Shown piece after piece: positions 44,320 through 56,738 of a stretch of 64,000 bases of DNA. The first letter of the stretch is position 1. Every line of letters starts with the position of its first letter. A model generated the notes under the pieces. The model was not told the DNA's origin and ran no database searches. It saw only the letters and a list, made by a program, of their open reading frames with translations. Source of the DNA: Klebsiella grimontii (GTDB lineage: Bacteria > Pseudomonadota > Gammaproteobacteria > Enterobacterales > Enterobacteriaceae); contig NZ_FZTC01000045.1 of the NCBI RefSeq assembly GCF_900200035.1, positions 1 to 64,000 of the forward strand, read 5' to 3'. Position numbers and translations under genes: made by a program.

Positions 44320-46281
44320 TTATGCATCGCCACCGAAACGACGACGACCTGCGGAGTCATCGCGACGCGGAGCTGAAGCATCATCGCGGCGCGGCGCGCG
44401 GCCGCCTTCACGACGTTCGCCGCTGAAACGACGACCTTCACTACGGCCGCCTTCGCGACGCTCGCCGCCGAAACCACGACCTTCACGACGTTCACCGCCG
44501 CCGAAGCTACGACCGCCTTCACGACGCTCACCGCCGCCACGACGTTCGCCGCTGCGCTCAGGACGCGGCTGAGCATCACCCAGCAGCTGCATGTTCATCG
44601 GCTTGTTCAGGATGCGGGTACGCGTAAAGTGCTGCAGCACTTCGCCCGGCATGCCTTTCGGCAGTTCGATAGTGGAGTGAGAACCAAACAGCTTGATGTT
44701 ACCAATGTAACGGCTGCTGATGTCGCCTTCGTTGGCGATTGCGCCAACGATATGACGTACTTCAACGCCGTCATCACGGCCCACTTCAATGCGGTACAGT
44801 TCCATATCGCCAACGTCACGACGTTCACGCTTAGGACGATCTTCGCCGCTGCGTTCAGGACGGTCGCCGCGCGGGCCACGGTCGTTACGGTCGCCACGAC
44901 GCTCAAAACGATCGTCACGGTCGCGGAACTCGCGCTTAGGACGCATTGGCGCATCCGGCGGCAGGATCAGCGGACGTTCGCCCTGAGCCATTTTCAGCAG
45001 CGCGGCGGCCAGCGTTTCCACATCCAGCTCTTCGCCTTCGGCAGACGGCTGGATTTTCGCCAGCAGCGCGCGGTACTGATCCAGATCGCTGCTTTCCAGC
45101 TGCTGCTGAACTTTCGCGGCAAATTTTTCCAGGCGACGTTTGCCCAGCAGTTCTGCGTTCGGCAGTTCAACTTCCGGAATGGTCAGCTTCATCGTACGTT
45201 CGATGTTGCGCAGCAGACGACGCTCGCGGTTCTCAACGAACAGCAGCGCGCGACCAGCACGACCCGCACGACCGGTACGGCCGATACGGTGAACATAAGA
45301 CTCGGAATCCATCGGGATATCGTAGTTAACTACCAGGCTGATACGCTCAACGTCCAGGCCACGGGCCGCAACGTCGGTTGCAATCAGGATATCCAGACGA
45401 CCGTCTTTCAGACGCTCCAGAGTCTGCTCACGCAGGGACTGGTTCATATCGCCGTTCAGCGCAGCGCTGCTATAGCCGCTACGCTCCAGCGCTTCGGCCA
45501 CTTCCAGGGTCGCGTTTTTGGTACGAACGAAGATAATCGCCGCATCAAAATCTTCCGCTTCCAGGAAACGCACCAGCGCTTCGTTTTTACGCATACCGTA
45601 AGCAGTCCAGTAGCTCTGGCTGATGTCCGGACGAGTCGTTACGCTCGACTGGATGCGCACTTCCTGCGGCTCTTTCATAAAGCGGCGGGTAATACGACGA
45701 ATCGCTTCCGGCATGGTGGCGGAGAACAGAGCGGTCTGATGACCTTCCGGGATCTGCGCCATAATCGTTTCTACGTCTTCGATGAAGCCCATGCGCAGCA
45801 TTTCGTCAGCTTCATCCAGAACCAGACCGCTCAGCTTAGAGAGATCCAGCGTACCGCGTTTCAGGTGGTCCAGCAGACGACCCGGGGTACCAACAACAAT
45901 TTGCGGTCCCTGACGCAGCGCGCGCAGCTGCACGTCATAACGCTGGCCGCCGTAGAGGGCAACCACGTTTACGCCGCGCATATGTTTAGAGAAATCCGTC
46001 ATTGCTTCAGCTACCTGTACCGCCAGTTCGCGGGTCGGCGCCAGCACCAGAATCTGCGGTGCTCTCAGCTCAGGATCAAGGTTGTTCAGCAGCGGTAAAG
46101 AGAACGCTGCGGTTTTACCGCTACCCGTCTGGGCCATACCCAGAACGTCGCGGCCGCCCAGCAGATGCGGAATGCACTCAGCCTGGATCGGAGATGGTTT
46201 TTCGTAACCCAGATCGTTAAGCGCTTCAAGGATGGGAGCCTTCAGGCCCAGATCTGCAAAAGTGGTTTCGAATTCAGCCAT
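44320..46281 (-). CDS. deaD: ATP-dependent RNA helicase DeaD (CsdA)
   Basis: Cold-shock DEAD-box helicase acting in ribosome assembly and mRNA decay. The 653-residue protein has the Q motif [13 protein letters not shown], Walker A AQTGSGKT (about residues 47-54), DEAD at [13 protein letters not shown], and [11 protein letters not shown]. The RNA-binding domain precedes a C-terminal tail (about residues 575-653) of repeated [17 protein letters not shown] units. The tail is longer than in E. coli K-12 (629 in total). The start at 46281 overlaps the end of yrbN. Frames on the opposite strand are shadows. Confidence 0.96.
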   Translation of the reverse strand: MAEFETTFADLGLKAPILEALNDLGYEKPSPIQAECIPHLLGGRDVLGMAQTGSGKTAAFSLPLLNNLDPELRAPQILVLAPTRELAVQVAEAMTDFSKHMRGVNVVALYGGQRYDVQLRALRQGPQIVVGTPGRLLDHLKRGTLDLSKLSGLVLDEADEMLRMGFIEDVETIMAQIPEGHQTALFSATMPEAIRRITRRFMKEPQEVRIQSSVTTRPDISQSYWTAYGMRKNEALVRFLEAEDFDAAIIFVRTKNATLEVAEALERSGYSSAALNGDMNQSLREQTLERLKDGRLDILIATDVAARGLDVERISLVVNYDIPMDSESYVHRIGRTGRAGRAGRALLFVENRERRLLRNIERTMKLTIPEVELPNAELLGKRRLEKFAAKVQQQLESSDLDQYRALLAKIQPSAEGEELDVETLAAALLKMAQGERPLILPPDAPMRPKREFRDRDDRFERRGDRNDRGPRGDRPERSGEDRPKRERRDVGDMELYRIEVGRDDGVEVRHIVGAIANEGDISSRYIGNIKLFGSHSTIELPKGMPGEVLQHFTRTRILNKPMNMQLLGDAQPRPERSGERRGGGERREGGRSFGGGERREGRGFGGERREGGRSEGRRFSGERREGGRAPRRDDASAPRRDDSAGRRRFGGDA

Positions 46282-46354
46282 GTAGTACGTGTGCCTCAAA
46301 ATTAATGGCGGCCAGTCTACATAACTCATCGTGAAAATTTACGGTAATTTTCAT
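46274..46354 (-). CDS. yrbN: Small protein YrbN
   Basis: A 26-residue reading frame between nlpI and deaD, the position and exact length of E. coli YrbN. The product starts [19 protein letters not shown]. The stop overlaps the deaD start (ATGGCTGA), which suggests translation of the small frame is coupled to deaD. Its own function is unknown; a leader-peptide-like role in deaD expression is inference. Confidence 0.75.
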   Translation of the reverse strand: MKITVNFHDELCRLAAINFEAHVLHG

Positions 46355-46454
46355 TGAAAAGTGTGAACCGGCTCAAAGTAGGTGTATTAACGAACAACAA
46401 CGCCCTCACCCGCAAAGGTGATGGCAATCAAAAAAGGGCTGATGTGTTCGTCAG

Positions 46455-47339
46455 CTATTGCTGGTCCGATTCTGCCAGGTCATCTTGCTCCTGGCCCAAG
46501 AGCGATAATTCCAACAATGCGTATCGGTGCTCAACGTAGTTATGAACGTTGTTTGCGACCGCCAGTTTGAACAGTGCCGTAGCGCTGTCCTTGTCCCCCA
46601 GACTTAGGTAGTACTTACCTAAATAGAAGTTGGTTTCACTGAGATGCTCAGCGAGCGAGGTGTTATCCGTTGCGTCTGCCTTCAGACGGGTCATTAGCTC
46701 TTTTTCGCTAATGTCGCCAAGGTAGAACCCGACAATGTTCCATCCCCATTGTTCTTTATCCGACTTGTCTAAGCGCTGTCTCAGTGCTTCAAGCGCCTGC
46801 TTCTCATCGAGCTGACGCTCGGCGAGATAAAGCCACAGGCTTCGGAAAGGATCATTGGGATCGTCTTGATAAAACGCCAGCAGATCATCTTGCGCTAACT
46901 TAGCACGACCGCCGTAATACAGGGCGATGCCGCGATTTAAGTGCGCGTAGTTGTAAGTTGGATCAAGCTCAAGTACAGAATCAAACGCTTCATAGGCAGC
47001 ATCAAAATTGCCTGCCTGCGTTAAATAAATGCCTAAGTAATTGAATACTTCAGGCATATCCGGTCGGATTGCCAGCGCTTGTGAAAAATCATTTCGCGCT
47101 AATGCCCTCAGACCGAGACTATCATACAACACTCCGCGCTCATATAAAAGCTGTGCGCGTTCGTCATCGGTTAAAGCCCGACTGGCAAGAATTTGTTCCA
47201 TGCGCGCCAGAATCACTTCTTGCTGCAAAGTCGGTTGCAATGGCACCGCGAGGACTGCGTCCTTACGCCAGGCAGAGTTGCTGCATCCTGCCAGCGTGAG
47301 AGCTGTCGCCACGAAACACCAGCGCAAAAAAGGCTTCAT
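46455..47339 (-). CDS. nlpI: Outer-membrane lipoprotein NlpI
   Basis: A TPR-repeat adaptor lipoprotein of 294 residues. It helps regulate peptidoglycan hydrolases, notably MepS through the Prc protease. The signal [19 protein letters not shown] has its lipobox Cys at residue 19. TPR units include [20 protein letters not shown] and [10 protein letters not shown]-like [20 protein letters not shown]. Length equals E. coli. The start at 47339 is fixed by the signal peptide; the frame is open 105 nt upstream into the pnp gap. Confidence 0.95.
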   Translation of the reverse strand: MKPFLRWCFVATALTLAGCSNSAWRKDAVLAVPLQPTLQQEVILARMEQILASRALTDDERAQLLYERGVLYDSLGLRALARNDFSQALAIRPDMPEVFNYLGIYLTQAGNFDAAYEAFDSVLELDPTYNYAHLNRGIALYYGGRAKLAQDDLLAFYQDDPNDPFRSLWLYLAERQLDEKQALEALRQRLDKSDKEQWGWNIVGFYLGDISEKELMTRLKADATDNTSLAEHLSETNFYLGKYYLSLGDKDSATALFKLAVANNVHNYVEHRYALLELSLLGQEQDDLAESDQQ

Positions 47340-47414
47340 TTCCCACTCCCGAAGACAACGATTGGATGAACGTCCAGTTCCCCGGCTGCAAACAGGGCGT
47401 CCTGCCCGTAATGC

Positions 47415-47435
47415 GCCCTCCGCTATGCGGAGGGC
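47415..47435 (-). terminator. Hairpin after pnp
   Basis: Perfect GCCCTCCGC / GCGGAGGGC stem with a 3-base loop, starting 12 nt past the pnp stop. No T tract follows on the minus strand, so it may stabilise the pnp 3' end rather than terminate. Confidence 0.5.
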
Positions 47436-47446
47436 AAACGGCAACC

Positions 47447-49585
47447 TTACTCGCCCTGCTGTTCGGCAGCCGGAGCTTCCGGCGCAGCCGCAGGCTGAGT
47501 TTGTTCAGTTGCTTCTTTGATGCTCAGACGGACACGGCCCTGACGGTCAACTTCCAGAACCTTAACCGGCACTTCCTGACCCATCTGCAGATAGTCGGTC
47601 ACTTTCTCAACGCGCTTGTCGGCGATCTGAGAGATGTGAACCAGGCCTTCTTTACCGCCGCCAATGGCAACAAACGCGCCAAAGTCAACGATGCGGGTCA
47701 CTTTACCGTTATAGATACGGCCAACTTCGATCTCAGCGGTGATCTCTTCGATACGACGAATCGCGTGCTGCGCTTTGTCGCCATCGGTTGCTGCGATTTT
47801 AACGGTACCGTCATCTTCGATTTCGATAGTGGTGCCGGTCTCTTCGGTCAGCGCGCGGATAACGGAGCCGCCCTTACCGATAACGTCTTTAATTTTGTCC
47901 GGGCTGATTTTGATCGTGTGGATACGCGGTGCGAATTCGGAGATATCGCCGCGCGGCGCGTTAATCGCCTGTTCCATCACGCCCAGGATGTGCAGACGCG
48001 CACCTTTAGCCTGGTTCAGAGCAACCTGCATGATCTCTTTGGTGATACCTTCAATTTTGATATCCATCTGCAGCGCAGAGATACCTTCGCGGGAACCCGC
48101 TACTTTGAAGTCCATATCGCCCAGGTGATCTTCATCGCCCAGAATGTCAGACAGTACGACGAAGTTGTCGCCTTCCTTCACCAGACCCATTGCGATACCC
48201 GCAACGGCGGCTTTCACCGGCACGCCTGCGTCCATCAGCGCCAGAGAAGCGCCACAGACGGAAGCCATGGAGGAGGAACCGTTAGATTCGGTGATTTCAG
48301 AAACCACGCGAACGGTGTACGGGAACTCTTCGATAGTCGGCATAACGGCCAGGACGCCGCGCTTGGCCAGACGACCGTGACCGATTTCACGACGCTTCGG
48401 AGAACCGACCATTCCCGTTTCGCCTACGGAGTACGGAGGGAAGTTATAGTGGAACAGGAAGGAATCCGTGCGCTCGCCCATCAGCTCATCGATGTTCTGC
48501 GCGTCGCGTGCGGTACCCAGGGTCGCGGTAACCAGCGCCTGAGTTTCGCCACGAGTAAAGAGTGCGGAACCGTGGGTACGCGGCAGAACGCCGGTACGAA
48601 CGTCCAGACCACGAATCATATCTTTTTCACGACCATCGATACGCGGCTCACCGGCCAGTACGCGGCTACGAACCACGTTTTTCTCGATTGCGTGCAGGAT
48701 TTCACCCAGTTCGTTAGCGTCCAGGGATTCATCTTCCGCAACCAGGGTCGCGATAGTTTCAGATTTGATCGCGTCAACCTGAGCATAACGCTCCTGTTTG
48801 TCGGTGATACGGTAAGCATCGCTCAGGCGAGATTCAGCCAGCGCGGCAACGCGCGCGTTCAGCGCCGCATCAACCACTTCCGGCTGCCAGTCCCAACGCG
48901 GTTTACCGGCTTCTTTCACCAGGTCGTTGATGTTCTGAATAACAATCTGCTGCTGGTCGTGACCAAACACGACCGCGCCCAGCATCTGGTCTTCGCTCAG
49001 CAGTTCAGCTTCGGATTCAACCATCAGTACTGCGGCTTCGGTACCTGCAACAACCAGATCCAGTTTGCTGGACTTCAGCTCTTCCTGGGTCGGGTTCAGC
49101 ACGTACTGGTCATTAATATAACCGACGCGAGCGGCGCCAATTGGGCCGTTGAACGGAATACCGGACAGGGACAGGGCTGCGGAAGCGCCAATCATCGCGA
49201 CGATATCCGGGTTAACCTGCGGGTTAACGGAAACCACGGTCGCAATAACCTGGACTTCGTTCACGAAGCCTTCCGGGAACAGCGGGCGAACCGGGCGGTC
49301 AATCAGACGCGCGATCAGGGTTTCGCCTTCACTCGGACGGCCTTCACGACGGAAGAAACCACCCGGGATTTTACCTGCAGCGTAGGTACGCTCTTGATAG
49401 TTAACGGTCAGCGGGAAGAAATCCTGGCCTGGTTTCGCTTTTTTCTGGCCCACAACGGTAACGAATACCGCGGTGTCATCCATGCTAACCATAACGGCGG
49501 CAGTTGCCTGGCGCGCCATCATGCCGGTCTCCAGGGTTACGGTATGTTGGCCGTACTGGAATTTACGAACGATCGGATTAAGCAA
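47447..49585 (-). CDS. pnp: Polyribonucleotide nucleotidyltransferase (PNPase)
   Basis: A 3'-5' phosphorolytic exoribonuclease and degradosome component, trimeric. The 712-residue protein has two RNase PH-like domains (about residues 1-210 and 300-545; [19 protein letters not shown] in the second). A KH domain ([15 protein letters not shown], about residue 567) and an S1 domain (about residues 620-690) follow. It starts at TTG after AAGGATAG, as in E. coli; no ATG lies nearby. The tail ends in an Ala/Pro/Gln-rich stretch. Large open frames on the plus strand here are shadows. Confidence 0.96.
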   Translation of the reverse strand: MLNPIVRKFQYGQHTVTLETGMMARQATAAVMVSMDDTAVFVTVVGQKKAKPGQDFFPLTVNYQERTYAAGKIPGGFFRREGRPSEGETLIARLIDRPVRPLFPEGFVNEVQVIATVVSVNPQVNPDIVAMIGASAALSLSGIPFNGPIGAARVGYINDQYVLNPTQEELKSSKLDLVVAGTEAAVLMVESEAELLSEDQMLGAVVFGHDQQQIVIQNINDLVKEAGKPRWDWQPEVVDAALNARVAALAESRLSDAYRITDKQERYAQVDAIKSETIATLVAEDESLDANELGEILHAIEKNVVRSRVLAGEPRIDGREKDMIRGLDVRTGVLPRTHGSALFTRGETQALVTATLGTARDAQNIDELMGERTDSFLFHYNFPPYSVGETGMVGSPKRREIGHGRLAKRGVLAVMPTIEEFPYTVRVVSEITESNGSSSMASVCGASLALMDAGVPVKAAVAGIAMGLVKEGDNFVVLSDILGDEDHLGDMDFKVAGSREGISALQMDIKIEGITKEIMQVALNQAKGARLHILGVMEQAINAPRGDISEFAPRIHTIKISPDKIKDVIGKGGSVIRALTEETGTTIEIEDDGTVKIAATDGDKAQHAIRRIEEITAEIEVGRIYNGKVTRIVDFGAFVAIGGGKEGLVHISQIADKRVEKVTDYLQMGQEVPVKVLEVDRQGRVRLSIKEATEQTQPAAAPEAPAAEQQGE

Positions 49586-49788
49586 AATTCTATCCTTATA
49601 TCTATAGATGATGTCAAATCCACGATAAGACATCGTATGACCCGATCTTCTGCATCCTCGCGACTAATGACAACCTTTACCCGCCCCTGCGAGTCAAGCC
49701 TCTCATTAGCCGCGCGAACCTCTGCATGAAGATCATTAATAGCAACAATACATGAGTTTTTAATGAATTGCTGCCGCCCGGTCGAAAA
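49586..49788 (-). promoter_or_regulatory. pnp leader with RNase III-type hairpin
   Basis: The untranslated region upstream of pnp holds a long imperfect inverted repeat at 49644-49734 (GATCTTCTGCA against TGCATGAAGATC, with CTAATGA against TCATTAG inside). In E. coli this leader hairpin is cut by RNase III, after which PNPase represses its own mRNA; the same control is inferred here. The sRNA SraG is reported from the opposite strand of this gap in E. coli; I cannot confirm it from sequence. Confidence 0.7.
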
Positions 49789-49808
49789 AAGGGGCCGTGA
49801 GGCCCCTT
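49789..49808 (-). terminator. Terminator between rpsO and pnp
   Basis: AAGGGGCC / GGCCCCTT stem with a GTGA loop (GTGA read on plus), followed on the minus strand by TTTTTTC. This is the known partial terminator position after rpsO, with read-through to pnp. Confidence 0.88.
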
Positions 49809-49826
49809 CTTCTGAAACTCGCAGAA

Positions 49827-50111
<285 letters not shown>

Positions 50112-50243
50112 TTAAAAGAAAGAAAGGGTGCCGATCTCTAATTCAGCAACCCCTGATATAACGCTCGCAAATGTTAAATCACTTTGGCGAGCGTTAAGCG
50201 GCGATATTCTACTCGCAGCAGCCTTTTATCGCAAGGAAAGCGC

Positions 50244-51188
50244 TCAGGCAGGGTATTCAACCACCAGACGACGAGGCGCAACGCGGCCTTCATCATCAAT
50301 TTCACCCATACCAAGAAACTTCTCTTCCGCGCCTTCCGTGACGCGAACCAGCCCCTGTAGCGGCGCGCCCGATGTACGAACCGGGTTACCGTTTTTAAAG
50401 TAGACGGCTGAGGTTTCCGGAATATTAATCAACGGGTAATCCGAAGCCGGACTGTCCATCGGCATCAGCAGCGGGTCCAGCAGCTGAGCGGCGGGAATAT
50501 CCTGCGCATTGGCCTGCTCGACCAGCGCCTGCAGTTGCTCCAGCGTCACCATTCGTTCGACAGGATATTTACTGACCGCCAGGCGACGGAGAAAAGTGAC
50601 GTGCGCGCCGCATCCTAGTTTCTCGCCTAAATCATCAATAATCGTGCGAATGTAGGTGCCTTTCGAGCAGTGGATTTCCAGCTCAAGCTCGCTACCCTCA
50701 TGACGAATAAATAGCAGTTCGTATACCGTAATCGGCCGGGATTCACGCGGTACTTCAATGCCCTGGCGGGCATATTCGTACAGCTTTTTGCCCTGGTATT
50801 TCAACGCCGAATACATCGACGGTATCTGCTGAGTTTCGCCGCGGAAGCCGTCAAGCGCGGCTGCCAGCTGCTCCGGGCTAAAAGCCAGCGGACGCTCTTC
50901 CACCACCTGGCCATCGGCATCAGAGGTATCGGTGCGCTGGCCGAGCTTTGCAATCACGCGGTAGCGCTTGTCAGAATCGAGCAGATACTGGGAAAACTTT
51001 GTCGCTTCCCCGAGGCAAATCGGCAGCATACCGGTCGCCAGCGGATCCAGCGCGCCCGTGTGCCCTGCCCGGTTGGCGTTATAAAGCCGTTTGACTTTCT
51101 GCAACACGTCGTTGCTGGATGCGCCTTGCGGTTTATCCAGCAACAGAACGCCGTGCACATCGCGGCCGCGACGACGAGGACGACTCAT
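50244..51188 (-). CDS. truB: tRNA pseudouridine-55 synthase TruB
   Basis: Converts U55 of the T-loop to pseudouridine in nearly all tRNAs. The 314-residue protein has the catalytic Asp48 in [32 protein letters not shown] near the N-terminus, and a C-terminal PUA domain (about residues 250-314). The start overlaps the rbfA stop by one base (TAATG), so the two are translationally coupled. Confidence 0.96.
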   Translation of the reverse strand: MSRPRRRGRDVHGVLLLDKPQGASSNDVLQKVKRLYNANRAGHTGALDPLATGMLPICLGEATKFSQYLLDSDKRYRVIAKLGQRTDTSDADGQVVEERPLAFSPEQLAAALDGFRGETQQIPSMYSALKYQGKKLYEYARQGIEVPRESRPITVYELLFIRHEGSELELEIHCSKGTYIRTIIDDLGEKLGCGAHVTFLRRLAVSKYPVERMVTLEQLQALVEQANAQDIPAAQLLDPLLMPMDSPASDYPLINIPETSAVYFKNGNPVRTSGAPLQGLVRVTEGAEEKFLGMGEIDDEGRVAPRRLVVEYPA

Positions 51189-51589
51189 TAGTCCTCCTTG
51201 CTGTCGTCCGGGTTCACACGACGCTCATCGTCATGTTTCACCACGCTGGTCACCAGATTCGACATGCGCATCCCTTCGACTAACGAATTATCGTAGAAAA
51301 ACGTCAGTTCAGGCACGATACGCAGGCGCATCGCTTTGCCCAGCAGCGAGCGAATAAAACCAGACGCTTCCTGCAAAGCCTTGATGCCCGCTTTCACGGC
51401 GGCTTCGTCTTTATCGTTCAGGAAGGTCACAAACACTTTGGCATAGGCCAGATCGCGGGACATTTCGACACCTGAAACCGTGGTCATCATGCCCAGACGC
51501 GGGTCTTTAATTTCGCGCTGCAGGATGATTGCGATCTCTTTTTGCATCTCCTGGGCCACACGCTGCGGGCGACCAAATTCTTTCGCCAT
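51188..51589 (-). CDS. rbfA: Ribosome-binding factor A
   Basis: A 133-residue KH-like late 30S assembly factor, cold-shock associated. It starts [15 protein letters not shown] and has [19 protein letters not shown] (about residues 25-43) and the [18 protein letters not shown] strand. The start at 51589 matches E. coli; the frame is open 18 nt upstream. It is downstream of infB in the rimP-nusA-infB-rbfA-truB operon. Confidence 0.95.
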   Translation of the reverse strand: MAKEFGRPQRVAQEMQKEIAIILQREIKDPRLGMMTTVSGVEMSRDLAYAKVFVTFLNDKDEAAVKAGIKALQEASGFIRSLLGKAMRLRIVPELTFFYDNSLVEGMRMSNLVTSVVKHDDERRVNPDDSKED

Positions 51590-51610
51590 AATAAATTCTC
51601 CAGACAAATA

Positions 51611-51630
51611 AGGGGGCCACGCGGCCCCCT
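51611..51630 (-). terminator. Hairpin between infB and rbfA
   Basis: AGGGGGCC / GGCCCCCT stem with a 4-base loop in the 91-nt gap. On the minus strand it is followed by TATTTGTC, a weak T stretch. It probably acts as a partial terminator or mRNA stabiliser inside the operon. Confidence 0.5.
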
Positions 51631-51680
51631 TTAATTTTGTATAACCGGGTGGCGCTGCGCTTCCCCGGCCTACTAAACGA

Positions 51681-54371
51681 TTAATCGATGGTACGTTGAA
51701 TCTCGATGATTTCGAACACTTCGATCATATCGCCGACGCGAACGTCGTTGTAGTTCTTAACGCCGATACCACATTCCATGCCGTTACGGACTTCGTTAAC
51801 GTCATCTTTAAAGCGGCGCAGGGATTCCAGCTCGCCTTCATAGATAACCACGTTGTCGCGCAGAACGCGGATTGGGTTGTGACGCTTAATCGTACCTTCG
51901 GTGACCATACAGCCCGCGATGGCGCCGAATTTCGGCGATTTGAACACATCACGCACTTCAGCCAGACCGATGATCTGCTGTTTCAGTTCCGGAGACAGCA
52001 TGCCGCTCATCGCTGCTTTCACTTCGTCGATCAAATGGTAGATGACGGAGTAGTAGCGCAGATCCAGGCTTTCCGCGTCGATAACTTTACGCGCAGATGC
52101 GTCAGCACGAACGTTAAAGCCAACCAGAATCGCGTTGGATGCGGCCGCCAGGGTTGCGTCGGTTTCGGTGATACCACCTACGCCGGAACCAATGATCTTC
52201 ACTTTCACTTCGTCGGTAGACAGTTTCAGCAAGGAGTCGGAGATCGCTTCCACAGAACCCTGAACGTCCGCTTTGAGGACGATGTTCACTTCGTGAACTT
52301 CGCCTTCAGTCATGTTGGCGAACATGTTCTCCAGCTTAGATTTCTGCTGACGAGCCAGTTTAACTTCACGGAATTTGCCCTGACGATACAGCGCAACTTC
52401 ACGCGCTTTCTTCTCGTCACGCACGACGGTCACTTCGTCGCCGGCAGCCGGTACGCCAGACAGGCCGAGGATTTCCACCGGAATGGATGGACCCGCTTCC
52501 AGCACTTCCAGACCCAGTTCGTTACGCATCGCACGAACGCGACCGTATTCGAAACCGCACAGGACGATGTCGCCTTTATGCAGCGTACCTTCGCGTACCA
52601 GAACGGTTGCAACCGGACCACGACCTTTATCGAGGAAGGATTCGATCACCGCGCCGCTCGCCATACCGTTGCGAACCGCTTTCAGCTCCAGAACTTCCGC
52701 CTGCAGCAGAATAGCATTCAGCAGATCGTCAATACCGGTACCGGCTTTAGCGGATACAGGGATGAACTGCGCTTCGCCGCCCCACTCTTCCGGCATAACG
52801 CCGTACTGAGACAGTTCGTTTTTAACGCGATCCAGGTCAGCTTCCGGCTTATCGATTTTGTTCACCGCAACGACCAGAGGTACCTGCGCCGCTTTCGCGT
52901 GCTGGATAGCTTCGATGGTCTGCGGCATCACGCCGTCGTCTGCCGCCACAACCAGAACCACGATATCCGTCGCCTGCGCACCACGAGCACGCATAGAGGT
53001 AAACGCGGCGTGGCCCGGGGTATCCAGGAAGGTGATCATACCGTTGTCGGTTTCAACATGGTACGCACCGATGTGCTGGGTGATGCCGCCCGCTTCGCCA
53101 GAGGCCACTTTCGTTGAACGAATGTAGTCCAGCAGAGAGGTTTTACCGTGGTCAACGTGACCCATGATGGTCACTACCGGTGCGCGCGGTTCAGCCGCTG
53201 CGCCGGTGTCACGGTCGCTCATTACCGCTTCTTCCAGCTCGTTTTCACGACGCAGGATAACCTTGTGGCCCATCTCTTCGGCAACCAGCTGCGCGGTTTC
53301 CTGGTCGATGACCTGGTTGATGGTCGCCATGGCGCCCAGTTTCATCATCGCTTTGATGACCTGAGAACCTTTGACGGCCATCTTGTTGGCCAGATCGCCA
53401 ACGGTGATGGTTTCGCCGATAATGACATCACGGTTAACCGCCTGAGCCGGCTTCTGGAAACCTTGCTGCAGAGCAGAACCTTTACGATGCTTACCGCCTT
53501 TACCGCCGCGAACGGCCGCACGGGCTTCTTCACGATCGGCTTTCGATTCAGCGTGTTTATTGCCTTTCTTCGCCGGGCGCGCTGCTTTCGCATTACGTCC
53601 GCGGCCGCGACCGCCTTCAACTTCACGATCGTTGTCGTCTTCAGCCTGACGAGCATGCTGAGAAGTCGTTACGTGATAGTCAGTGGTCTCTTCAGGCGTT
53701 TCTGGCGCTTCAGTCCAGTTCTTTTCATTTTCTTGAGCCATACGGCGTGCTTCTTCCGCTACACGGCGCGCTTCTTCTTCAAGTTTGCGGCGTGCTTCTT
53801 CTTCCGATTTGCGCTTGAGCTCCGCTGCTTCATTTTCGCGGCGTTGCTTTTCAGCCTGGGCGGTTTTGGTCATATCGTCGGTTTGTTGATTGCTCACTTT
53901 GTCTTTTTCCGCGGCTTCACGTTTCGCTTTATCGGCGAGTTCACGTTTCGCTTGTTCTGCGGCCTCACGTTCAGCTTTTAATTGCGCCTCGCGTTTGGCT
54001 GATTCTTCAGCTTCACGACGGGCTTGCTCTTCCGCTTCACGCTGCGCCTGCTCTTCCGCGGCAAGGCGTTCGGCCTCTTGCGGATCGCGTTTCACAAAGG
54101 TGCGTTTCTTGCGGACTTCGATTTGTACCGATTTGCTCTTTCCACCGGTACCCGGAATATTTAACGTGCTGCGCGTTTTGCGCTGCAGCGTCAGCTTGTC
54201 GGGCGCCGAGCCGTGTTCACGGTTCAGGTGCGTCAACAAGGTTTGCTTCTCTTGCGCGGTCACAGAATCATCAGCCGATTTGCGGATCCCTGCATCAGCA
54301 AACTGCTGTATCAGGCGATCCACAGAGGTCTGAATCTCTGAGGCCAGCGCTTTAATGGTCACATCTGTCAT
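51681..54371 (-). CDS. infB: Translation initiation factor IF-2
   Basis: GTPase that places initiator tRNA on the 30S subunit. The 896-residue protein has an N-terminal conserved subdomain, a long charged Ala/Glu/Arg coiled region (about residues 95-225), and the G domain with [12 protein letters not shown] (about residue 405), DTPGHAAF and NKIDKP. Domains II, III and IV follow. An in-frame GTG at 53897 (codon 159, VSNQ) corresponds to the internal start of the short isoform IF2-beta in E. coli. Plus-strand open frames here are shadows. Confidence 0.96.
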   Translation of the reverse strand: MTDVTIKALASEIQTSVDRLIQQFADAGIRKSADDSVTAQEKQTLLTHLNREHGSAPDKLTLQRKTRSTLNIPGTGGKSKSVQIEVRKKRTFVKRDPQEAERLAAEEQAQREAEEQARREAEESAKREAQLKAEREAAEQAKRELADKAKREAAEKDKVSNQQTDDMTKTAQAEKQRRENEAAELKRKSEEEARRKLEEEARRVAEEARRMAQENEKNWTEAPETPEETTDYHVTTSQHARQAEDDNDREVEGGRGRGRNAKAARPAKKGNKHAESKADREEARAAVRGGKGGKHRKGSALQQGFQKPAQAVNRDVIIGETITVGDLANKMAVKGSQVIKAMMKLGAMATINQVIDQETAQLVAEEMGHKVILRRENELEEAVMSDRDTGAAAEPRAPVVTIMGHVDHGKTSLLDYIRSTKVASGEAGGITQHIGAYHVETDNGMITFLDTPGHAAFTSMRARGAQATDIVVLVVAADDGVMPQTIEAIQHAKAAQVPLVVAVNKIDKPEADLDRVKNELSQYGVMPEEWGGEAQFIPVSAKAGTGIDDLLNAILLQAEVLELKAVRNGMASGAVIESFLDKGRGPVATVLVREGTLHKGDIVLCGFEYGRVRAMRNELGLEVLEAGPSIPVEILGLSGVPAAGDEVTVVRDEKKAREVALYRQGKFREVKLARQQKSKLENMFANMTEGEVHEVNIVLKADVQGSVEAISDSLLKLSTDEVKVKIIGSGVGGITETDATLAAASNAILVGFNVRADASARKVIDAESLDLRYYSVIYHLIDEVKAAMSGMLSPELKQQIIGLAEVRDVFKSPKFGAIAGCMVTEGTIKRHNPIRVLRDNVVIYEGELESLRRFKDDVNEVRNGMECGIGVKNYNDVRVGDMIEVFEIIEIQRTID

Positions 54372-54395
54372 GCTGTTCCTTCCTGCTACAGTTTA

Positions 54396-55883
54396 TTACG
54401 CTTCGTCGCCGAACCAACAAATATTACGAGCGGCCATGATAAGTTCTCCGGCTTTCTCGTCGGTCAAGCCTTCGATATCAGCCAGATCATCAATGCCCTG
54501 CTCGGCGAGATCTTCCAGCGTACAAACACCACGGGCGGCCAGGGTGAATGCCAGAGCGCGATCCATACCTTCGAGATTCAAAAGATCGTCGGCAGGTTTG
54601 CTGTCTCCCAGGCTCTCTTCTTTGGCCAGCGCCAGCGTGGTCAGCGCGTTTTTCGCCCGCTCACGAAGTGCTTCAACGGTTGCTTCATCCAGACCGTCGA
54701 TTTCCAGCAGTTCCTTCATTGGCACATAGGCCAGTTCTTCCAGAGTGGCGAAACCTTCTTCAACCAGCAGCGTGGCGAAATCTTCATCAATATCAAGATA
54801 TTTAGTGAAGGTATCAATCGCTGCATGGGCTTCGGCCTGATGCTTAGCCTGGAGGTCGTCAACGGTCATGACGTTGAGTTCCCAGCCGCTGAGCTGAGAT
54901 GCCAGACGTACGTTCTGACCGTTACGGCCAATGGCCTGCGCCAGGTTGCCCGCTTCGACTGCGATATCCATGGTGTGCTTGTCTTCATCTACCACGATAG
55001 ATGCGACGTCAGCCGGAGCCATGGCGTTAATCACGAACTGCGCCGGGTTATCGTCCCACAGCACGATATCGATACGCTCGCCGCCCAGTTCAGTCGAGAC
55101 AGCCTGAACGCGCGCGCCGCGCATGCCGACGCAGGCGCCAACCGGATCGATACGCTTGTCGTTAGTTTTAACGGCGATTTTGGCACGAGAGCCAGGATCG
55201 CGAGCCGCCGCTTTAATTTCGAGAACTTCTTCACCAATTTCCGGTACTTCAATGCGGAACAGTTCAACCAGCATTTCCGGCTTGGAGCGAGTCACGAACA
55301 GCTGCGCGCCGCGCGCTTCCGGACGAACTGCGTACAGTACGCCACGGATACGGTCACCCGGACGGAAGTTCTCACGCGGCAGCATATCTTCACGCAGGAT
55401 CACGGCTTCAGCGTTGTTGCCCAGATCCAGCGTAATGTTGTCGCGGTTCACTTTCTTCACTACGCCCGTGATGATTTCACCTTCGTGCTCACGGAACTGA
55501 TCGACGACCATCGCACGTTCGGCTTCACGTACTTTTTGTACGATAACCTGCTTGGCGGTCTGCGTAGTGATACGGTCAAAGGTGACAGATTCAATCTGGT
55601 CTTCGACGTAATCGCCAGGATTCATGCTTTCATCTTCGTAGCGCGCAGCTTCCAGCGTGATTTCGCGCGTCGGCTGAGTGACTTCTTCAACTACCAACCA
55701 GCGACGGAAAGTATCGAAATCACCGCTTTTGCGATCGATTTCTACGCGCACGTCGATCTCTTGCTCATATTTTTTCTTGGTAGCCGTCGCTAACGCACTT
55801 TCCAACGCTTCGAAAATTTTCTCACGCGGCAGCGCCTTTTCGTTGGAAACGGCTTCAACAACAGCCAAAATTTCTTTGTTCAT
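54396..55883 (-). CDS. nusA: Transcription termination/antitermination protein NusA
   Basis: An RNA polymerase-binding factor for pausing, termination and antitermination, 495 residues. It has the N-terminal RNAP-binding domain, S1 (about residues 135-200, [20 protein letters not shown]), two KH domains ([15 protein letters not shown] and [17 protein letters not shown]), and two C-terminal acidic repeats. It lies 24 nt ahead of infB and 27 nt after rimP. Confidence 0.96.
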   Translation of the reverse strand: MNKEILAVVEAVSNEKALPREKIFEALESALATATKKKYEQEIDVRVEIDRKSGDFDTFRRWLVVEEVTQPTREITLEAARYEDESMNPGDYVEDQIESVTFDRITTQTAKQVIVQKVREAERAMVVDQFREHEGEIITGVVKKVNRDNITLDLGNNAEAVILREDMLPRENFRPGDRIRGVLYAVRPEARGAQLFVTRSKPEMLVELFRIEVPEIGEEVLEIKAAARDPGSRAKIAVKTNDKRIDPVGACVGMRGARVQAVSTELGGERIDIVLWDDNPAQFVINAMAPADVASIVVDEDKHTMDIAVEAGNLAQAIGRNGQNVRLASQLSGWELNVMTVDDLQAKHQAEAHAAIDTFTKYLDIDEDFATLLVEEGFATLEELAYVPMKELLEIDGLDEATVEALRERAKNALTTLALAKEESLGDSKPADDLLNLEGMDRALAFTLAARGVCTLEDLAEQGIDDLADIEGLTDEKAGELIMAARNICWFGDEA

Positions 55884-55910
55884 CGGGGCCTTTCACCTCA
55901 ATCCAGACTG

Positions 55911-56363
55911 TTAAAAGTGGGGAACCAGGTTCGCCTTCTGGATGTTACTCAGCGCGAACACTTCATCTTTGCCTTCGACGGTTACCGTGATCATCTCACC
56001 GTCTACCGCTTTGATAAGGCCCTGCCATTTGCGTCGGTTCTGTACCGCCATGCGCAAAACCAGCGAAACTTCTTCACCAATGAAACGCTCATAGTGCTCG
56101 GCGGTGAACATGGGACGATCGAGACCAGGGGAAGAGACTTCCAGGTTATAAGCGACTGTAATCGGGTCTTCGACGTCCATGACAGCACTGACCTGGTGGC
56201 TCACATCAGCACAATCATCAACATTGATGCCATCGTCACTATCAATATAGATGCGCAGTGTGGACGTGCGACCGCGAATAAATTCGATGCCGACCAGCTC
56301 AAAGCCAAGCGCTTCAACTGGCGCAGTGAGCATCTCTGTTAATTTTTGCTCTAATGTGGACAA
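55911..56363 (-). CDS. rimP: Ribosome maturation factor RimP
   Basis: A 150-residue 30S maturation protein of two small domains. [17 protein letters not shown] and [21 protein letters not shown] are family signatures. I chose the TTG at 56363, which gives the E. coli N-terminus STLEQKL after GGGGGTGG; ATG 56375 or GTG 56369 a few codons upstream cannot be excluded. It is the first protein gene after metY in the nusA operon. Confidence 0.93.
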   Translation of the reverse strand: MSTLEQKLTEMLTAPVEALGFELVGIEFIRGRTSTLRIYIDSDDGINVDDCADVSHQVSAVMDVEDPITVAYNLEVSSPGLDRPMFTAEHYERFIGEEVSLVLRMAVQNRRKWQGLIKAVDGEMITVTVEGKDEVFALSNIQKANLVPHF

Positions 56364-56424
56364 ACCCACCCCCAAGACATAAAAAAAGGGCGTATAGCCC
56401 AGTTATTCTGAAGTCAGATAACAA

Positions 56425-56450
56425 AAAACCCCGATAAATCGGGGCTTTAG
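56425..56450 (-). terminator. Terminator between metY and rimP
   Basis: On the minus strand AAAGCCCCGAT pairs with ATCGGGGTTTT, then T runs on. It lies about 120 nt after the metY tRNA gene. It should end most tRNA transcripts while some read through into the nusA operon. Confidence 0.85.
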
Positions 56451-56569
56451 ATAACTGAACCCTGAGATCGCAACTGCGATCTGGAACACTTTCCAGAAGA
56501 ATTCTTTCAAATTCGTCTACGAAGGACCCGGTCCTCACAGTATATTTGAAAAAGTACTTAATGGGAAAG

Positions 56570-56646
<77 letters not shown>

Positions 56647-56738
56647 CCTGAAACGTGGCATATTTTACTCGTTTTGAGCAAAAGACGCAAATACTGCTGG
56701 GATTTGGTACCGAGAGACGGGACATAAAATCGTAGTGA

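Noticed and set aside
44629-46098. A 489-codon plus-strand frame opposite deaD
   Set aside because: Shadow of deaD; no ribosome-binding site or domain.
47366-49729. A 787-codon open frame on the plus strand
   Set aside because: It is the antisense of pnp, produced by the codon bias of a highly expressed gene; the product is rich in Asn, Phe and Arg with no domain.
51696-53981. Long plus-strand frames opposite infB
   Set aside because: Antisense shadows of the IF-2 gene; low-complexity translations without homology.
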